In this document: positions 9,748 to 19,290 of the stretch, piece after piece | Layout of the letters: each line of letters begins with the position of its first letter | Position numbering within the stretch: the stretch's first letter is position 1 | Translations under genes and position numbers: made by a program | DNA from: Campylobacter taeniopygiae | GTDB taxonomy: Bacteria; Campylobacterota; Campylobacteria; Campylobacterales; Campylobacteraceae | Assembly: GCF_005406225.1 (NCBI RefSeq) | Contig: NZ_NXLY01000009.1 | Location: forward strand, 1-64,000 | Length of the DNA stretch: 64,000 nucleotides | Reading direction: 5' to 3' | The notes under the pieces: generated by a model | Seen by the model: the letters and a program-made list of their open reading frames with translations, nothing else | Databases searched by the model: none | What the model was told of the DNA's origin: nothing

Positions 9748-10746
9748 CTATAAAAGCACTGCTAAGGCCGTAATTAAAAGATTTAAAACTGCCAAAGGAA
9801 TTAAAATTAAATAACACATCCTCATTACCTGATCAGGACGCAATTGAGGAAAAGCGGCTCTAGCCCAAAAATACCAAAAGAAAATAAATACTGATTTTAA
9901 TATCATCATAATCCAACCAGGAATAATCCAAAAGCTATTAAAACCTCCTAAAAATAGCAAAGAAATTAAAATAGCACCCGCTATCATACTAGCATATTCA
10001 CCGATGAAAAACATACCCCAACGAAGTCCGGAATATTCTGTTCCATAACCAGCAACAATTTCAGCATCGTTTTCTGTTAGACAAAGCGGAGTTCTATTGG
10101 TTTCGATAAAAAGAGCTATAACAAAAAGTATAAAAGCTAAAGGTTGTTTAAAAATAAGCCAAGACAAAATTCCATCGTTTTGATAATTATTAATATCCAC
10201 CAAAGAAAAAGAACCCACAAGCATCACAATAGCCATTAAAGCCAAAGCTCCAACGCTTTCATAAGAAATGATAGCTACAAGCCCTCTTGCAGCACCCAAA
10301 ATAGACCATTTGTTATTACTTGAAAGCCCACCTAAAAATACAGCATAAAAACAAAGTCCAGAAGTTCCTATAACAAAAAGTAAAGCTACATTAATATCAG
10401 AAATTAAAGGCTGGATAATATGCCCAAAGAGTGTAAATTCGGGCAACATTGGAATAGCTGCTAAAGAAACAAAGGCGCAAATAGCAGACAAAAGAGGTGC
10501 TATTGCAAAAATAATTTTTTGAGAATTATAAGGAATAATATCCTCTTTTGTGAAAAGCTTGATCATATCAGCAACAAGCTGAATCAAACCAAAAGGACCG
10601 ACCATATCAGGCCCTATACGACGTTGAAAATACGCCAAAACTTTTCTTTCAGCATAGGTTGCAAGTCCTGCTAAAGTAGCAAAAAATGCAACCACAATAA
10701 CGCATTTTATTAAAGTTACTAAAACAAAAAAAGCAAAATCACTCAT
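9748..10746 (-). CDS. nuoH: Complex I subunit H
   Basis: A 332-residue membrane protein with eight helices and the conserved NuoH loops (AERKVLAYFQRRIGPDMVGP and ETNRTPLCLTENDAEIVAGY) that line the quinone-access chamber. It overlaps the end of nuoG by 8 bases. Confidence 0.97.
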   Translation of the reverse strand: MSDFAFFVLVTLIKCVIVVAFFATLAGLATYAERKVLAYFQRRIGPDMVGPFGLIQLVADMIKLFTKEDIIPYNSQKIIFAIAPLLSAICAFVSLAAIPMLPEFTLFGHIIQPLISDINVALLFVIGTSGLCFYAVFLGGLSSNNKWSILGAARGLVAIISYESVGALALMAIVMLVGSFSLVDINNYQNDGILSWLIFKQPLAFILFVIALFIETNRTPLCLTENDAEIVAGYGTEYSGLRWGMFFIGEYASMIAGAILISLLFLGGFNSFWIIPGWIMMILKSVFIFFWYFWARAAFPQLRPDQVMRMCYLILIPLAVLNLLITALAVLL

Positions 10747-13201
10747 TGTTTGCTCCTATTTTTTGTATTTGTGCTAAAACAAATCTTTGATCAAAAAAGC
10801 TCAAAGTATCTATCTTTTCATCAAAATATGGCAAATAAGCTCCGTTTTTTAGATCCTTATCCACACGCACACTTAAGCTTATTTCTTTATTATCGATTGT
10901 AATTTTTACTAAGTCTTTATCTTTTAAATTTCTTTCATTGGCTAAATTTTCACTGATTCCAATAAATATTGCTTCATTGATCGCACTTGCACGATTTGAA
11001 AATCTACCAAATTGATAACTAGGATTTGCACTATAAAGCAAAATATCATTATCTTTTGGCTCTAAAGTATTAGAATTTGGAGCTAAAAATTCTTTCTTAG
11101 CGTTTTTCTTAAAACAATCTAAATTAAGCTGATAACCCCTTTTGCATTCTCCGCCATTGGTGTAATAATTTTCCAAATTATCAAATTCAATAGGAGAAAA
11201 ACCTTTATCCATAGGAAGTCTCTTTGTATAATCAATGGTATATTCTTGATCAAATCCTAAAGCATTAGATAAATCATTTAAATAATATCCGCCAAATTCT
11301 AAAGCAGCATTTGTTGGAACTACTCTTTTATCATAATTTAAAAATGTTCCTTCTTGCTGATTTAAACTAGAACTCGCCAAATCAGCGTGCTCTTCATAAG
11401 AAAATGTAAAATCTCCTTTTTCATTATAACCCAAAGTTTTACCTTCTGCTTTATCAGCGCTTAAATCACAAATCATCGCTACACCCAAAGTATTAGTATG
11501 TGTAGGATTTAGAAAAACTTTAAAAGGAGTGCTTGTTTGTATTAGTGCTAATAACTTAGCAAGTTTTTTAGCATCATGGTGGAAGTAAAAATCGCTACCA
11601 ACCACAAGAGTAAATTTAGACTTTTTAAGCAATAAATCCTCAAGCTTATCTTCATCCAAACCTAAATTTTTAGCAAAAACAGAACGTTGCACTTCTATAT
11701 TCTTTTTTACTTTTTTTGGAACAAGTTTTTTCACTTCTTTTTCGATCTCATTACCTTCTTCGTCTTTTTCTACAACTTTTTCAATCACTTCTTCATTGAT
11801 CGTTTCTTCAATTTCTTTATTTTCTTTAACAAAAAATTCAGCTAAATGAGCCTTAATGCTTTCATCTGTTGTAAATTTTTGAAGTAAAAAATATAAAATT
11901 TGCTCTTCATCTCCACTTTTATGAATACATGAAAGAAAATTCTTAGAATATTTTTCAACACCCAAATCCCCTATAGGATGAAAATAAAGCCCTGCTCCTT
12001 TATTCATTACTAAAGAATTATTAACTTTGTAGCTTAGAGTTGGCGCATCATATCTTAATAAAGTTCCTAAAACTACTAAAAAATCGCTCTTGGTGATATC
12101 ATCACTTACGGCATTATACATTTCTCCTGAATTTTCTATAAATTCATTAAGAAATTCTTTAAATTTTAAAGCTTCTTCATTGATAAGATTGAGATTAAAC
12201 TTATGCTTTAAATTTTGCAAAATCAAAGCCTCTTCATTGGTTATAAAGCTATTGAATTTAATATTTTTAATTTCATTTTTTTCAAAAAGTGCTACAAGTT
12301 CATTAAAAGCTTTTTCATCTTTAGTAGCCTCATTTTGCGTATCAAAACCAAATCTTGCTGCTTTATTTAAAGTTGCAAAAGCAAAATCATTACTCACGCG
12401 ATAAATTTTAGGCTTTTGATCGCTAATTCCACTTTGTTTGATATCATAATACATAAGCTCACAATCACTAGAATGAGGATTTGCTGCTGGAATTCTTGTA
12501 AGCTCCCAAGCATTAGAGCTGTATTGAAATTTTGATCCGATCAAAGCTCCCGTTGGACATACACTTGTACATTCTCCACAAAAGGAACAATTTAGACTTT
12601 CACCATTGGATGGGCCGATTAAACTTTTTTGGAATTTTGTCCAAATTGCATAAGCATCTTTGCCCATTGTTTCTTTAAAACCAGCGTCTACAGCATCTCC
12701 TCCACGTGGAACAGTTTTTAAAGCACTTTCGCCGATCTTATCCTTACAAACTGTGACACAGCGTTCGCAAACTATACAAAGAGCTGGATCATAATTGATC
12801 ATCCCCCAATGTTTATGTGGTTTATGAGTGTCTTTTATCCAATGTCTTTGCACATTCACTCTTGATTTGTGTGTGAAATTTTGGAGCTCACACTCACCAG
12901 ATTTATCACAAACTCCACATTCTAATGGATGATTGATACAATAAGCTTGCATGATCTCATTTCTCTCATCCCATAAATTTTGCAAATCACTTTCTACAAC
13001 CATACCGTCTTTTGCTTTGGTATTGCAAGAATAAACCTTTTTACCATCAGCCTCTACCATGCACATACGACACGCTAAAGTAGGGCTACAACCGGTCAAA
13101 TAACAAATTGCAGGAATAAAAATATCATTTCTTCTTGCTATATTAAGGATATATTCGCCTTCTTCAAAGGCGCAATCTATACCATTTATTTTAACTGTCA
13201 T
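10739..13201 (-). CDS. nuoG: Complex I subunit G, iron-sulfur subunit of the peripheral arm
   Basis: An 820-residue protein. Ligand sets seen: [2Fe-2S] C33, C44, C47, C59; the His-ligated cluster H91, C95, C98, C104; and two [4Fe-4S] motifs C142-C145-C148-C152 and C205-C208-C211-C215. The rest resembles the degenerate molybdopterin-oxidoreductase domain of NuoG. A Lys/Glu-rich low-complexity segment of about 45 residues (456-501) interrupts that domain. With NuoE and NuoF absent, NuoG is the likely entry point for electrons, and flavodoxin is the donor proposed for Campylobacter and Helicobacter. Confidence 0.95.
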   Translation of the reverse strand: MTVKINGIDCAFEEGEYILNIARRNDIFIPAICYLTGCSPTLACRMCMVEADGKKVYSCNTKAKDGMVVESDLQNLWDERNEIMQAYCINHPLECGVCDKSGECELQNFTHKSRVNVQRHWIKDTHKPHKHWGMINYDPALCIVCERCVTVCKDKIGESALKTVPRGGDAVDAGFKETMGKDAYAIWTKFQKSLIGPSNGESLNCSFCGECTSVCPTGALIGSKFQYSSNAWELTRIPAANPHSSDCELMYYDIKQSGISDQKPKIYRVSNDFAFATLNKAARFGFDTQNEATKDEKAFNELVALFEKNEIKNIKFNSFITNEEALILQNLKHKFNLNLINEEALKFKEFLNEFIENSGEMYNAVSDDITKSDFLVVLGTLLRYDAPTLSYKVNNSLVMNKGAGLYFHPIGDLGVEKYSKNFLSCIHKSGDEEQILYFLLQKFTTDESIKAHLAEFFVKENKEIEETINEEVIEKVVEKDEEGNEIEKEVKKLVPKKVKKNIEVQRSVFAKNLGLDEDKLEDLLLKKSKFTLVVGSDFYFHHDAKKLAKLLALIQTSTPFKVFLNPTHTNTLGVAMICDLSADKAEGKTLGYNEKGDFTFSYEEHADLASSSLNQQEGTFLNYDKRVVPTNAALEFGGYYLNDLSNALGFDQEYTIDYTKRLPMDKGFSPIEFDNLENYYTNGGECKRGYQLNLDCFKKNAKKEFLAPNSNTLEPKDNDILLYSANPSYQFGRFSNRASAINEAIFIGISENLANERNLKDKDLVKITIDNKEISLSVRVDKDLKNGAYLPYFDEKIDTLSFFDQRFVLAQIQKIGANNE
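12698..12713 (-). promoter_or_regulatory. parS-like 16-mer inside nuoG
   Basis: Read on the minus strand, the site is an imperfect inverted repeat centred on CACGTG. It matches 14 of 16 positions of TGTTCCACGTGGAACA, a common form of the chromosomal parS site bound by ParB; one half-site is perfect and the other has two changes. It encodes residues V164-G168 of NuoG, so it may arise from codon choice alone. The window also encodes ParA and ParB. Confidence 0.3.
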
Positions 13202-13890
13202 TTTGCTTCCTTTATGCGAATTTGAGTAAAATCAAAACCAAAATTTTCATGATTTAAAAAACCAATAGTGCCTTGTAAATTTTCATCTAAACAAAGTGTG
13301 GTTTTAAGATTGAAATCTTTGGCTAAAATTTCTACTTCGCTTTGATCTTTGCATTTTGAAATTTGTAAAAATTGCTTTGAGCAATGTAAATTATTGTCAT
13401 CCAAATTAGCCTTAAAAAGCACTAATCCATCGTAATTATCCAATTCTTTTAAAGGATTAAATTTTGCATTTTCAAAATGGCATTCTTTTTCATTGCTGTC
13501 TAAAATTTTAAGCTGATACTTTTGGCTTAAAAAATTTAAAAAATATTTTATATTTTCACTGTCTTTGTATAAATCAATATTTTTATCTATGATTAAATAT
13601 TTTGCCGTTGTTAAAAAATTCAATGTATCGCTTGCTTCTTCTTCCCCAAAACAAGATTCAGCACTTAAATAACCTTCATCTAAATCTTTAAAAGTATTTT
13701 CATCACTCATTTTGCAAAGCAAGGCTAAAACAAAACTCAAACTTGCAATTTCACATTTATAAAATTTAGCTTTTAAAAACTTATCCTCTAAACAAGAAAT
13801 ATTAACATTCTCACCCTGAATTCTTGTGCATAAATCTTTATTTTTAATGCTTGGCATATCTAAAAAACAAAGTGCCTTTTCATAAATCAT
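13198..13890 (-). CDS. Complex I-associated protein at the NuoF position (Cj1574c-like)
   Basis: 230 residues, with no recognisable NuoF features: no FMN/NADH-binding glycine-rich motif and no [4Fe-4S] cysteine set. Cys residues are scattered and no domain is recognised. It sits between the NuoE-position protein and nuoG, exactly where nuoF lies in other bacteria, and overlaps both neighbours by 4 bases. I chose ATG at 13890, which forms an ATGA overlap with the upstream stop, over an upstream in-frame ATG. In C. jejuni the homologue has been reported as needed for complex I activity with flavodoxin as donor. A role in docking the donor is inference. Confidence 0.85.
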   Translation of the reverse strand: MIYEKALCFLDMPSIKNKDLCTRIQGENVNISCLEDKFLKAKFYKCEIASLSFVLALLCKMSDENTFKDLDEGYLSAESCFGEEEASDTLNFLTTAKYLIIDKNIDLYKDSENIKYFLNFLSQKYQLKILDSNEKECHFENAKFNPLKELDNYDGLVLFKANLDDNNLHCSKQFLQISKCKDQSEVEILAKDFNLKTTLCLDENLQGTIGFLNHENFGFDFTQIRIKEAK

Positions 13891-14114
13891 ACACTTTCCT
13901 TTTTGATAACGATAGTCCAATCGACTTGATTAAATTTTAAAGAATTAAGGAGTTCGCATCCATTTTCTTTTACAAAAGAAAAACTTTTTTCTACAGCAGA
14001 AAAATCACCGATTTCAAAAAGAATCACCAATACTTCCCCTACCTTAGCCTCTTTAATAGTCTGTGCTAAATCCTCAAAGAGCGCTTTGCTCTTTCTTAAA
14101 TCTACCCTTCTCAT
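13887..14114 (-). CDS. Small complex I-associated protein at the NuoE position (Cj1575c-like)
   Basis: 75 residues, with none of the four [2Fe-2S] cysteines of NuoE and only a single Cys. It overlaps nuoD by 4 bases and the next gene by 4 bases, so it is firmly embedded in the operon. Alternating strands and helices suggest a small alpha/beta fold. No function is assignable from sequence. The epsilonproteobacterial operon consistently carries this pair in place of nuoEF. Confidence 0.82.
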   Translation of the reverse strand: MRRVDLRKSKALFEDLAQTIKEAKVGEVLVILFEIGDFSAVEKSFSFVKENGCELLNSLKFNQVDWTIVIKKESV

Positions 14115-15337
14115 CGATCAATCTCACCTAAAACTATATTTACATTACCCATGATCGCAACCACATCCGCTAAATACGTTCCCACTAACATTTCTTCAAA
14201 AAAAGAACAATGCCAATAACTAGGAGTTCTAGCTTTTAAACGATAAGGTCTTCCGCTTCCATCACTATGGATAAAAAATCCTAACTCGCCTTTTGGACTT
14301 TCAGTAGGCACATAAACTTCACCTTTTGGAGGCTTTAAGCCTTGAGTAACTAAAACAAAATGTTGCATGAGTGAATAATTTTGTGTTAAAATTTGCTCTT
14401 TTGAAGCACTAACATATTCTGGATGGTTAGCTAAAATTTCAGGCGGCGTATCCTTATAAAGGGCTGCACATTGTCTTAAAATTTTAAGACTTTCTCTAAA
14501 TTCTTGCATATAAACTTTATATCTTGCATAAGAATCACCTTGAGTTGCATAAGGCACACCAAAATCCACTTCATTATATAGCAAATAAGGTTCTTCTTTG
14601 CGTATATCATAGCAAATTCCGCTTCCTCTTAAAAGTACTCCACTACAACCCCAATTTAAAACTTGTTCTTTAGTTACCACGCCAACATTTTCAGTTCTTA
14701 AGCGCCAAATTCGATTATCATCTAATAAAGCTTCATAATCAGCGATATCTTTAGGAAATTTATCGCAAAAAGCTAAAAGTTCTTGTAAAAAGCCTTCAGG
14801 CAAATCAAGCATTACTCCTCCAATTCTCATTGAAGAATGTGTCAGTCTCGCTCCACAATACTTTTCAATCAAATCTAAAACATATTCTCTTTCTCTAAAA
14901 CAATATAAAAATACAGTCATAGCTCCAATATCAAGTGCGTGAGTTGCAAGCCAAAGCAAATGCGATCCTATACGATTAAGTTCTAATAGTATCATACGAA
15001 TCACTTGGGCTCTGCGTGGAATTTCCAAACCACATAATTTTTCAACTGCAGCACAATAAGCATAGTTATTTGAAGAAGCTGCAACATAATCCATTCTATC
15101 GGTTGTAGGAATAAATTCTTGATAGATCATATTTTCAGCCATTTTCTCCATACCGCGATGCATGTAACCTATAGTTGGACGTGCCTTCACGACCTGTTCC
15201 CCATCAAGCTCTAAAATAAGACGTAAATTTCCGTGTGCTGAAGGGTGTTGAGGCCCTAAATTGATGATCATTTTTGAATCTTCTTGTTCAAAAGCTATAT
15301 TTTCATAATAAGGTTTTAACTTGCTAGGAATTTGCAT
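14111..15337 (-). CDS. nuoD: Complex I subunit D, 49-kDa-type quinone-site subunit
   Basis: 408 residues of the NuoD family, related to the large subunit of NiFe hydrogenase. The quinone-site His loop is visible near the N-terminus ([13 protein letters not shown]), along with the conserved [12 protein letters not shown] and the C-terminal NIVLGEIDR. It forms the quinone pocket with NuoB. One base separates it from nuoC; unlike in E. coli, nuoC and nuoD are separate genes. Confidence 0.97.
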   Translation of the reverse strand: MQIPSKLKPYYENIAFEQEDSKMIINLGPQHPSAHGNLRLILELDGEQVVKARPTIGYMHRGMEKMAENMIYQEFIPTTDRMDYVAASSNNYAYCAAVEKLCGLEIPRRAQVIRMILLELNRIGSHLLWLATHALDIGAMTVFLYCFREREYVLDLIEKYCGARLTHSSMRIGGVMLDLPEGFLQELLAFCDKFPKDIADYEALLDDNRIWRLRTENVGVVTKEQVLNWGCSGVLLRGSGICYDIRKEEPYLLYNEVDFGVPYATQGDSYARYKVYMQEFRESLKILRQCAALYKDTPPEILANHPEYVSASKEQILTQNYSLMQHFVLVTQGLKPPKGEVYVPTESPKGELGFFIHSDGSGRPYRLKARTPSYWHCSFFEEMLVGTYLADVVAIMGNVNIVLGEIDR

Positions 15338-15338
15338 T

Positions 15339-16130
15339 TTAACGCCTTTTCTCTAAAATTTTTGCTTGATCGCGTTTGACTTTTTTCACAAAAGCAACGC
15401 CCTCTTCTTCTTGATATTCTTGTTTGAAAGATATTTCTTTAGGATTAGCTCCTTTAGCGGTTTCATGATAAATTCTTGCAAAATTAAGAGTATCTTTATC
15501 ATCCACAAAGCCAGAATCTCTTTGTTCAGGTCCAACAACTTCACGATATTCTTTTCCAAAAATTCTATCAATTTCATACCATTGTGCAAACTCATCTCCT
15601 TTTAAAGGATAAGTTTTTAAAAGAGGGTGGCCATACCAATCATCAGGCATCAAAATACGTTTTAAATTTGGATGATTGATGATAAATATTCCATACATAT
15701 CATAAATTTCTCTCTCGCTCCAATTGGCTCCTTTAAAAACGCTAGTAACGCTTTGCAATCTTTCTTTAACGCCTACAAAAGTTTTAACCCTTACTCTTAA
15801 TTTTTTATCGATATTTAAAAGCTGATAAAAAACCTCAAAACCATTTCTAGAAGCAACAAAATCAATAGCGCTAGCTTCAGTGAAAGATACATAGCCTAGA
15901 TTTTTAAGAATTTGCAAGGTTTTAATATTATCTTCTTTATTGATTTGAATCACCCAAAAATCAAGCTCTATAAAAGAATCTAAAATTCCAATTTGCTCTT
16001 TTAAAATTTCATAATCTTGTTTAAATTCACTCTCATCAACATTGATCTTAGCTGTATGTGGAGCATGATAAAATCTATCTTTATAATAATTTTTTAATTG
16101 AACATCTTTTTTATCGCTATATTTTCTCAT
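15339..16130 (-). CDS. nuoC: Complex I subunit C, 30-kDa-type
   Basis: 263 residues. The NuoC signature ([13 protein letters not shown]...[13 protein letters not shown]) lies at about residues 135-165. A C-terminal extension of about 60 residues rich in Lys and Glu goes beyond the usual core. It is a structural subunit of the quinone module, two bases downstream of nuoB. Confidence 0.95.
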   Translation of the reverse strand: MRKYSDKKDVQLKNYYKDRFYHAPHTAKINVDESEFKQDYEILKEQIGILDSFIELDFWVIQINKEDNIKTLQILKNLGYVSFTEASAIDFVASRNGFEVFYQLLNIDKKLRVRVKTFVGVKERLQSVTSVFKGANWSEREIYDMYGIFIINHPNLKRILMPDDWYGHPLLKTYPLKGDEFAQWYEIDRIFGKEYREVVGPEQRDSGFVDDKDTLNFARIYHETAKGANPKEISFKQEYQEEEGVAFVKKVKRDQAKILEKRR

Positions 16131-16132
16131 CT

Positions 16133-16636
16133 TTATACCAACCTTTTTGGTGCAATTTTACGACTTGCTTTTTCTTTACGAATTCTTTTTTGTAAAATCA
16201 TCAAAGCAAATTGAAAACTTTCAGGACGAGGAGAGCAACCTGGTACATAAATATCTACCGGTATAATACGATCCACTCCTTGTACCGTAGAATAAGTATT
16301 AAACATTCCTCCGGTATTTGCACAACTTCCCATTGAAATAACCCACTTAGGTTCAGGCATCATATCGTAAAGTCTTCTTGTAAATTCAGCGTGTTTTTTA
16401 CTCAAAGTTCCTGCGATAATCATCACTTCGCTATGACGAGGAGAAGCTCTAAAAATAGTTCCAAAGCGGTCAAAATCGTATCTTGAACCTCCTGCTGCCA
16501 TCATTTCTATAGCACAGCACGCCAAACCATAAGATAAAGCCCATAAAGAATTACTTCTACCCCATTGAACAAGCTTATCAACACTAGTTAAAACTACTGG
16601 TAAACCGCTAGCATAATTTATTTGATGCTCTGCCAT
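16133..16636 (-). CDS. nuoB: Complex I subunit B, cluster N2 carrier
   Basis: 167 residues. The N2 [4Fe-4S] ligands are complete: tandem C40-C41, C105 and C134 in [19 protein letters not shown] and VPGCSPRPE contexts. It reduces quinone with NuoD. Its start overlaps the nuoA end by 19 bases. Confidence 0.97.
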   Translation of the reverse strand: MAEHQINYASGLPVVLTSVDKLVQWGRSNSLWALSYGLACCAIEMMAAGGSRYDFDRFGTIFRASPRHSEVMIIAGTLSKKHAEFTRRLYDMMPEPKWVISMGSCANTGGMFNTYSTVQGVDRIIPVDIYVPGCSPRPESFQFALMILQKRIRKEKASRKIAPKRLV

Positions 16637-17007
16637 GCAAACGCTCCTTTTTTATATGCATATAAAAAACCTACTCCTAAAAGTAAAATAAAAATTAACA
16701 CTTCTAAAAGTCCAAACCATCCTAGGATTTTAAAAATCAAAGCCCAAGGAAATAAAAATACGACTTCAATATCTAAAAGAATAAATATCAAAGCGACAAT
16801 AAAAAATTGAGAATTAATTTTATTTGCTTGTTTAACAGGTATAGGACCACATTCATAAATTCCAAGTCCTAGTCTTTTTCGATTTTTTGAGGCAAAATTA
16901 TTGCCGATTTTTGAAGCTAGAAAAACCAATCCAAAAAAGATTACACTAGCAAGCACTATCATTAAAAAGATACCAAAATAAGGGTGTGCCACATCTATAT
17001 GAGACAT
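16618..17007 (-). CDS. nuoA: Complex I subunit A
   Basis: 129 residues, three membrane helices, with the NuoA motif [14 protein letters not shown] (a Cys-containing loop) and the acidic membrane residues of the [12 protein letters not shown] helix. ATG at 17007 was chosen because AAGGAGA lies at an ideal distance upstream; an in-frame ATG nine codons earlier has no such site. It is the first gene of the nuo operon. Confidence 0.93.
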   Translation of the reverse strand: MSHIDVAHPYFGIFLMIVLASVIFFGLVFLASKIGNNFASKNRKRLGLGIYECGPIPVKQANKINSQFFIVALIFILLDIEVVFLFPWALIFKILGWFGLLEVLIFILLLGVGFLYAYKKGAFAWQSIK

Positions 17008-17136
17008 TTGCTCTCCTTCTTTAAATTTAAACATTTTTTATTGTCTTGCAATAAAATTTTATCCCACAAAGATAATATTTTACTCTAAAATTTCTATATT
17101 AAAACTTAGAATAAAAAAATTTGTGTTAATTTTATA
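17008..17136 (-). promoter_or_regulatory. Intergenic region carrying the likely nuo operon promoter
   Basis: 129 AT-rich bases between nikV and nuoA, both on the minus strand. Two TAAAAT hexamers on the minus strand (17061-17056 and 17082-17077) could serve as -10 elements for nuoA. No clear -35 is seen, which is normal for Campylobacter sigma70 promoters. No hairpin terminator for nikV was found, so read-through from nik into nuo is possible. Confidence 0.35.
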
Positions 17137-17802
17137 TTAAAATTGGATTTTTTTATACTTGAATTTATCAAATAAATTTTTATGATGGGTTATAAAAATA
17201 TAAGAAATATTGCGTTTTTGCTGGTATTGATTTAAAAAACAAAGAATTTCGTTAGAATTTTTTGTATCAAGCATTGAAGTTATTTCATCTAAAATCAATA
17301 ATTTAGGTTTTAAAATTAAAGCACGGATAAGTCCTATACGAGAAGCTTCTCCGCCGCTTAATTCATAAGGTTTGCATTCTAAAATTTGTCGCTTTAAACC
17401 AAAACGATCAAAAAAATCAAAAATCACCTCATCATTCTTTTTTAAATTAAAATTTTCCAAACCATCCTGTATTAAATTCTTAATTTTTTTATAGGAATTT
17501 AAAGCCATTTTTTGATCTTGAAAGCAATATTGTATTTCTTTTCTTAAAAGTCTTTGTTTTTCTTTGTTGATCTTATGTACATTATGATTTTGATATAAAA
17601 CTTCACCCTCGTTTGGATTTTCCAAAAAACAAAGTATTTTTGCCAAAGTCGTTTTTCCACAACCACTTTGCCCTAAAATCATTAAATTTTCACCTTGTTC
17701 TAGAGAAAAATTAATATTTTTAAAAACTGTATATCTTTCTTTCTTTAAATACCAATGTTTTTTTATCTCATAAAATTTACTCAAATGATGAACTTTAAGC
17801 AT
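17137..17802 (-). CDS. nikV: Nickel ABC importer ATPase NikV
   Basis: 221 residues with Walker A GQSGCGKTT, signature LSGGEASRIG, Walker B LLILDE and a switch His in FITHH. It resembles the OppF/NikE type but is short at the C-terminus, lacking the oligopeptide-specific extension. It is the second ATPase of the NikZYXWV importer and overlaps nikW by 8 bases. Nickel as the substrate follows from the characterised C. jejuni operon, where it feeds the NiFe hydrogenase. Confidence 0.88.
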   Translation of the reverse strand: MLKVHHLSKFYEIKKHWYLKKERYTVFKNINFSLEQGENLMILGQSGCGKTTLAKILCFLENPNEGEVLYQNHNVHKINKEKQRLLRKEIQYCFQDQKMALNSYKKIKNLIQDGLENFNLKKNDEVIFDFFDRFGLKRQILECKPYELSGGEASRIGLIRALILKPKLLILDEITSMLDTKNSNEILCFLNQYQQKRNISYIFITHHKNLFDKFKYKKIQF

Positions 17803-18505
17803 TCATATTTCCTAAAAATTGATCCAAAGTATAAAGTTTAGTTTTATCTTTTTCTATGAGAAGAATTTCATCAGCCAAAAAATGTACTAAATGCAAATCA
17901 TGAGTGATACAAACTAAAGCAATATCTTTTTTTAGCTCTTTTAAAATTTGAATGATTTTTTGATTATTTTTTTCATCCAATGAAGCATTTACCTCATCAC
18001 AAATTAAAATTTCTGGCTTGTGCAATAAAGCTAAAGCTAAACTCACTCTCCTAGCCATCCCTACACTTAACTCATGAGGATAAGAATGCCATAATAAATC
18101 CAAATTTTCAAAACCCAATTTTTCAAAATAAGAAAAAACATATTTTTTATACTCTTTTTGATTTAAATTTGTATGAGTTTTTAAAATAAAAGAGCATAAT
18201 TTTCCTATGTCCATATAAGGATATAAACTTAACTCGCTATCTTGTAACACCAATGCGACTTTAGATCTAAATTCTCTAAGTTGATTTTTCTTTAGCTTTA
18301 AAATTTCAACTCCATTGAAGCTAAATTCATCAGCAGTTAAACTAAATTTAGAATCCAAAAGCCTCACTAAAGCTTTACTTAATAAACTTTTTCCTACTCC
18401 ACTTTCTCCTAGCACCGCTAAAGCTTGACCTTTTTTTAGTTCAAAGCTAATATTTTTTAGTAAAATTTTATTTTTAAAACTTATATTTAAATTTTTAACT
18501 CTCAA
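17795..18505 (-). CDS. nikW: Nickel ABC importer ATPase NikW
   Basis: 236 residues, OppD/NikD-type ATPase with Walker A GESGVGKS and Walker B LLHKPEILICDE, followed by a D-loop and a conserved His. The signature reads LSVGM instead of LSGGQ/M, so the first Gly is Val, an unusual change at a position that contacts ATP in the partner subunit. It overlaps nikX by 4 bases. Confidence 0.88.
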   Translation of the reverse strand: MRVKNLNISFKNKILLKNISFELKKGQALAVLGESGVGKSLLSKALVRLLDSKFSLTADEFSFNGVEILKLKKNQLREFRSKVALVLQDSELSLYPYMDIGKLCSFILKTHTNLNQKEYKKYVFSYFEKLGFENLDLLWHSYPHELSVGMARRVSLALALLHKPEILICDEVNASLDEKNNQKIIQILKELKKDIALVCITHDLHLVHFLADEILLIEKDKTKLYTLDQFLGNMNA

Positions 18506-19290
18506 GATCTCACTCCCCAGCGATCCTGTAAAAAATTACCCAACCATAAAAGCGGTAAAAAAAGTAATATAAGAGTTAAAAGTGGAAAAAATATTACCCA
18601 CCAAGCTCCTACAAAAACTGCTTTTGAAAAATCATTTAACAAAATTCCCAAAGTTGGAATTTCAAACCCCATGCCAAGCCCAAAAAAACTTAAAGTAGAT
18701 TCTGTAGCAATAGCATGGATAATATTAAAAACAAAAAGTGTAAAAATCAATGATTTTAAAGCCGGCAAAAGATCTTTTAAAAAAATTTTCAAAGGAGTTC
18801 TTCCTAAAACTATACTTGCTTTATAAAATTCCAAACTCTCTAATTTTTTTAATTCACTCTCAAGCATCCTAGCGACGAAGCACCAATGTATTAAAGCGAT
18901 TAATACACTCATGAGTAGCATATTTACACTCATAAAATTTTGAAAAAACATCAATAATAAAAAAGCAGGAAAGGCTAAAAAAAGATCTAATATTCTCATC
19001 CAAAAAGTATAAAAAAATAAACGCGCCAAAAAAAGATAAAAAATCGCAAAAAAAATGGATAAAAATGAACCAAAAACTCCTATTAATAAAGAATTTCTCA
19101 AAGCAAAAAGCAAACGAGAATACAAGTCTCTACCTAAAAAATCCGTACCTAAAATATAAATTTGATTTGGAGCTTGATAAGCATTTTGCAAATGTATTGA
19201 TAAAATATCAAACGAAGCTAAAAATGGCGCTAATAAAGCCAATACAGATAAAGCGATTAAGGGTGAAAGATAAATAAAAATCTTAAACAA
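18502..19290 (-). CDS. nikX: Nickel ABC importer permease NikX
   Basis: 262 residues, about six membrane helices, a DppC/NikC-type permease. The EAA-loop region that contacts the ATPases is visible around ASIVLGRTPLKIFLKDLLP, and LGTDFLGRDLYSRLLFALR near the N-terminus is the family hallmark. It overlaps nikW by 4 bases and nikY by 8. Confidence 0.9.
   Translation of the reverse strand: MFKIFIYLSPLIALSVLALLAPFLASFDILSIHLQNAYQAPNQIYILGTDFLGRDLYSRLLFALRNSLLIGVFGSFLSIFFAIFYLFLARLFFYTFWMRILDLFLAFPAFLLLMFFQNFMSVNMLLMSVLIALIHWCFVARMLESELKKLESLEFYKASIVLGRTPLKIFLKDLLPALKSLIFTLFVFNIIHAIATESTLSFFGLGMGFEIPTLGILLNDFSKAVFVGAWWVIFFPLLTLILLFLPLLWLGNFLQDRWGVRS

Noticed and set aside
10858-10866. DnaA-box-like TTATCCACA (also near 27550, 27728 and 54512)
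   Set aside because: Single scattered copies inside coding regions without an AT-rich unwinding element or dnaA nearby; no origin is supported.
12090-12404. Plus-strand frame of 104 codons inside nuoG
   Set aside because: Shadow of the conserved nuoG frame; it has no ribosome site and a composition typical of antisense frames in AT-rich genes.
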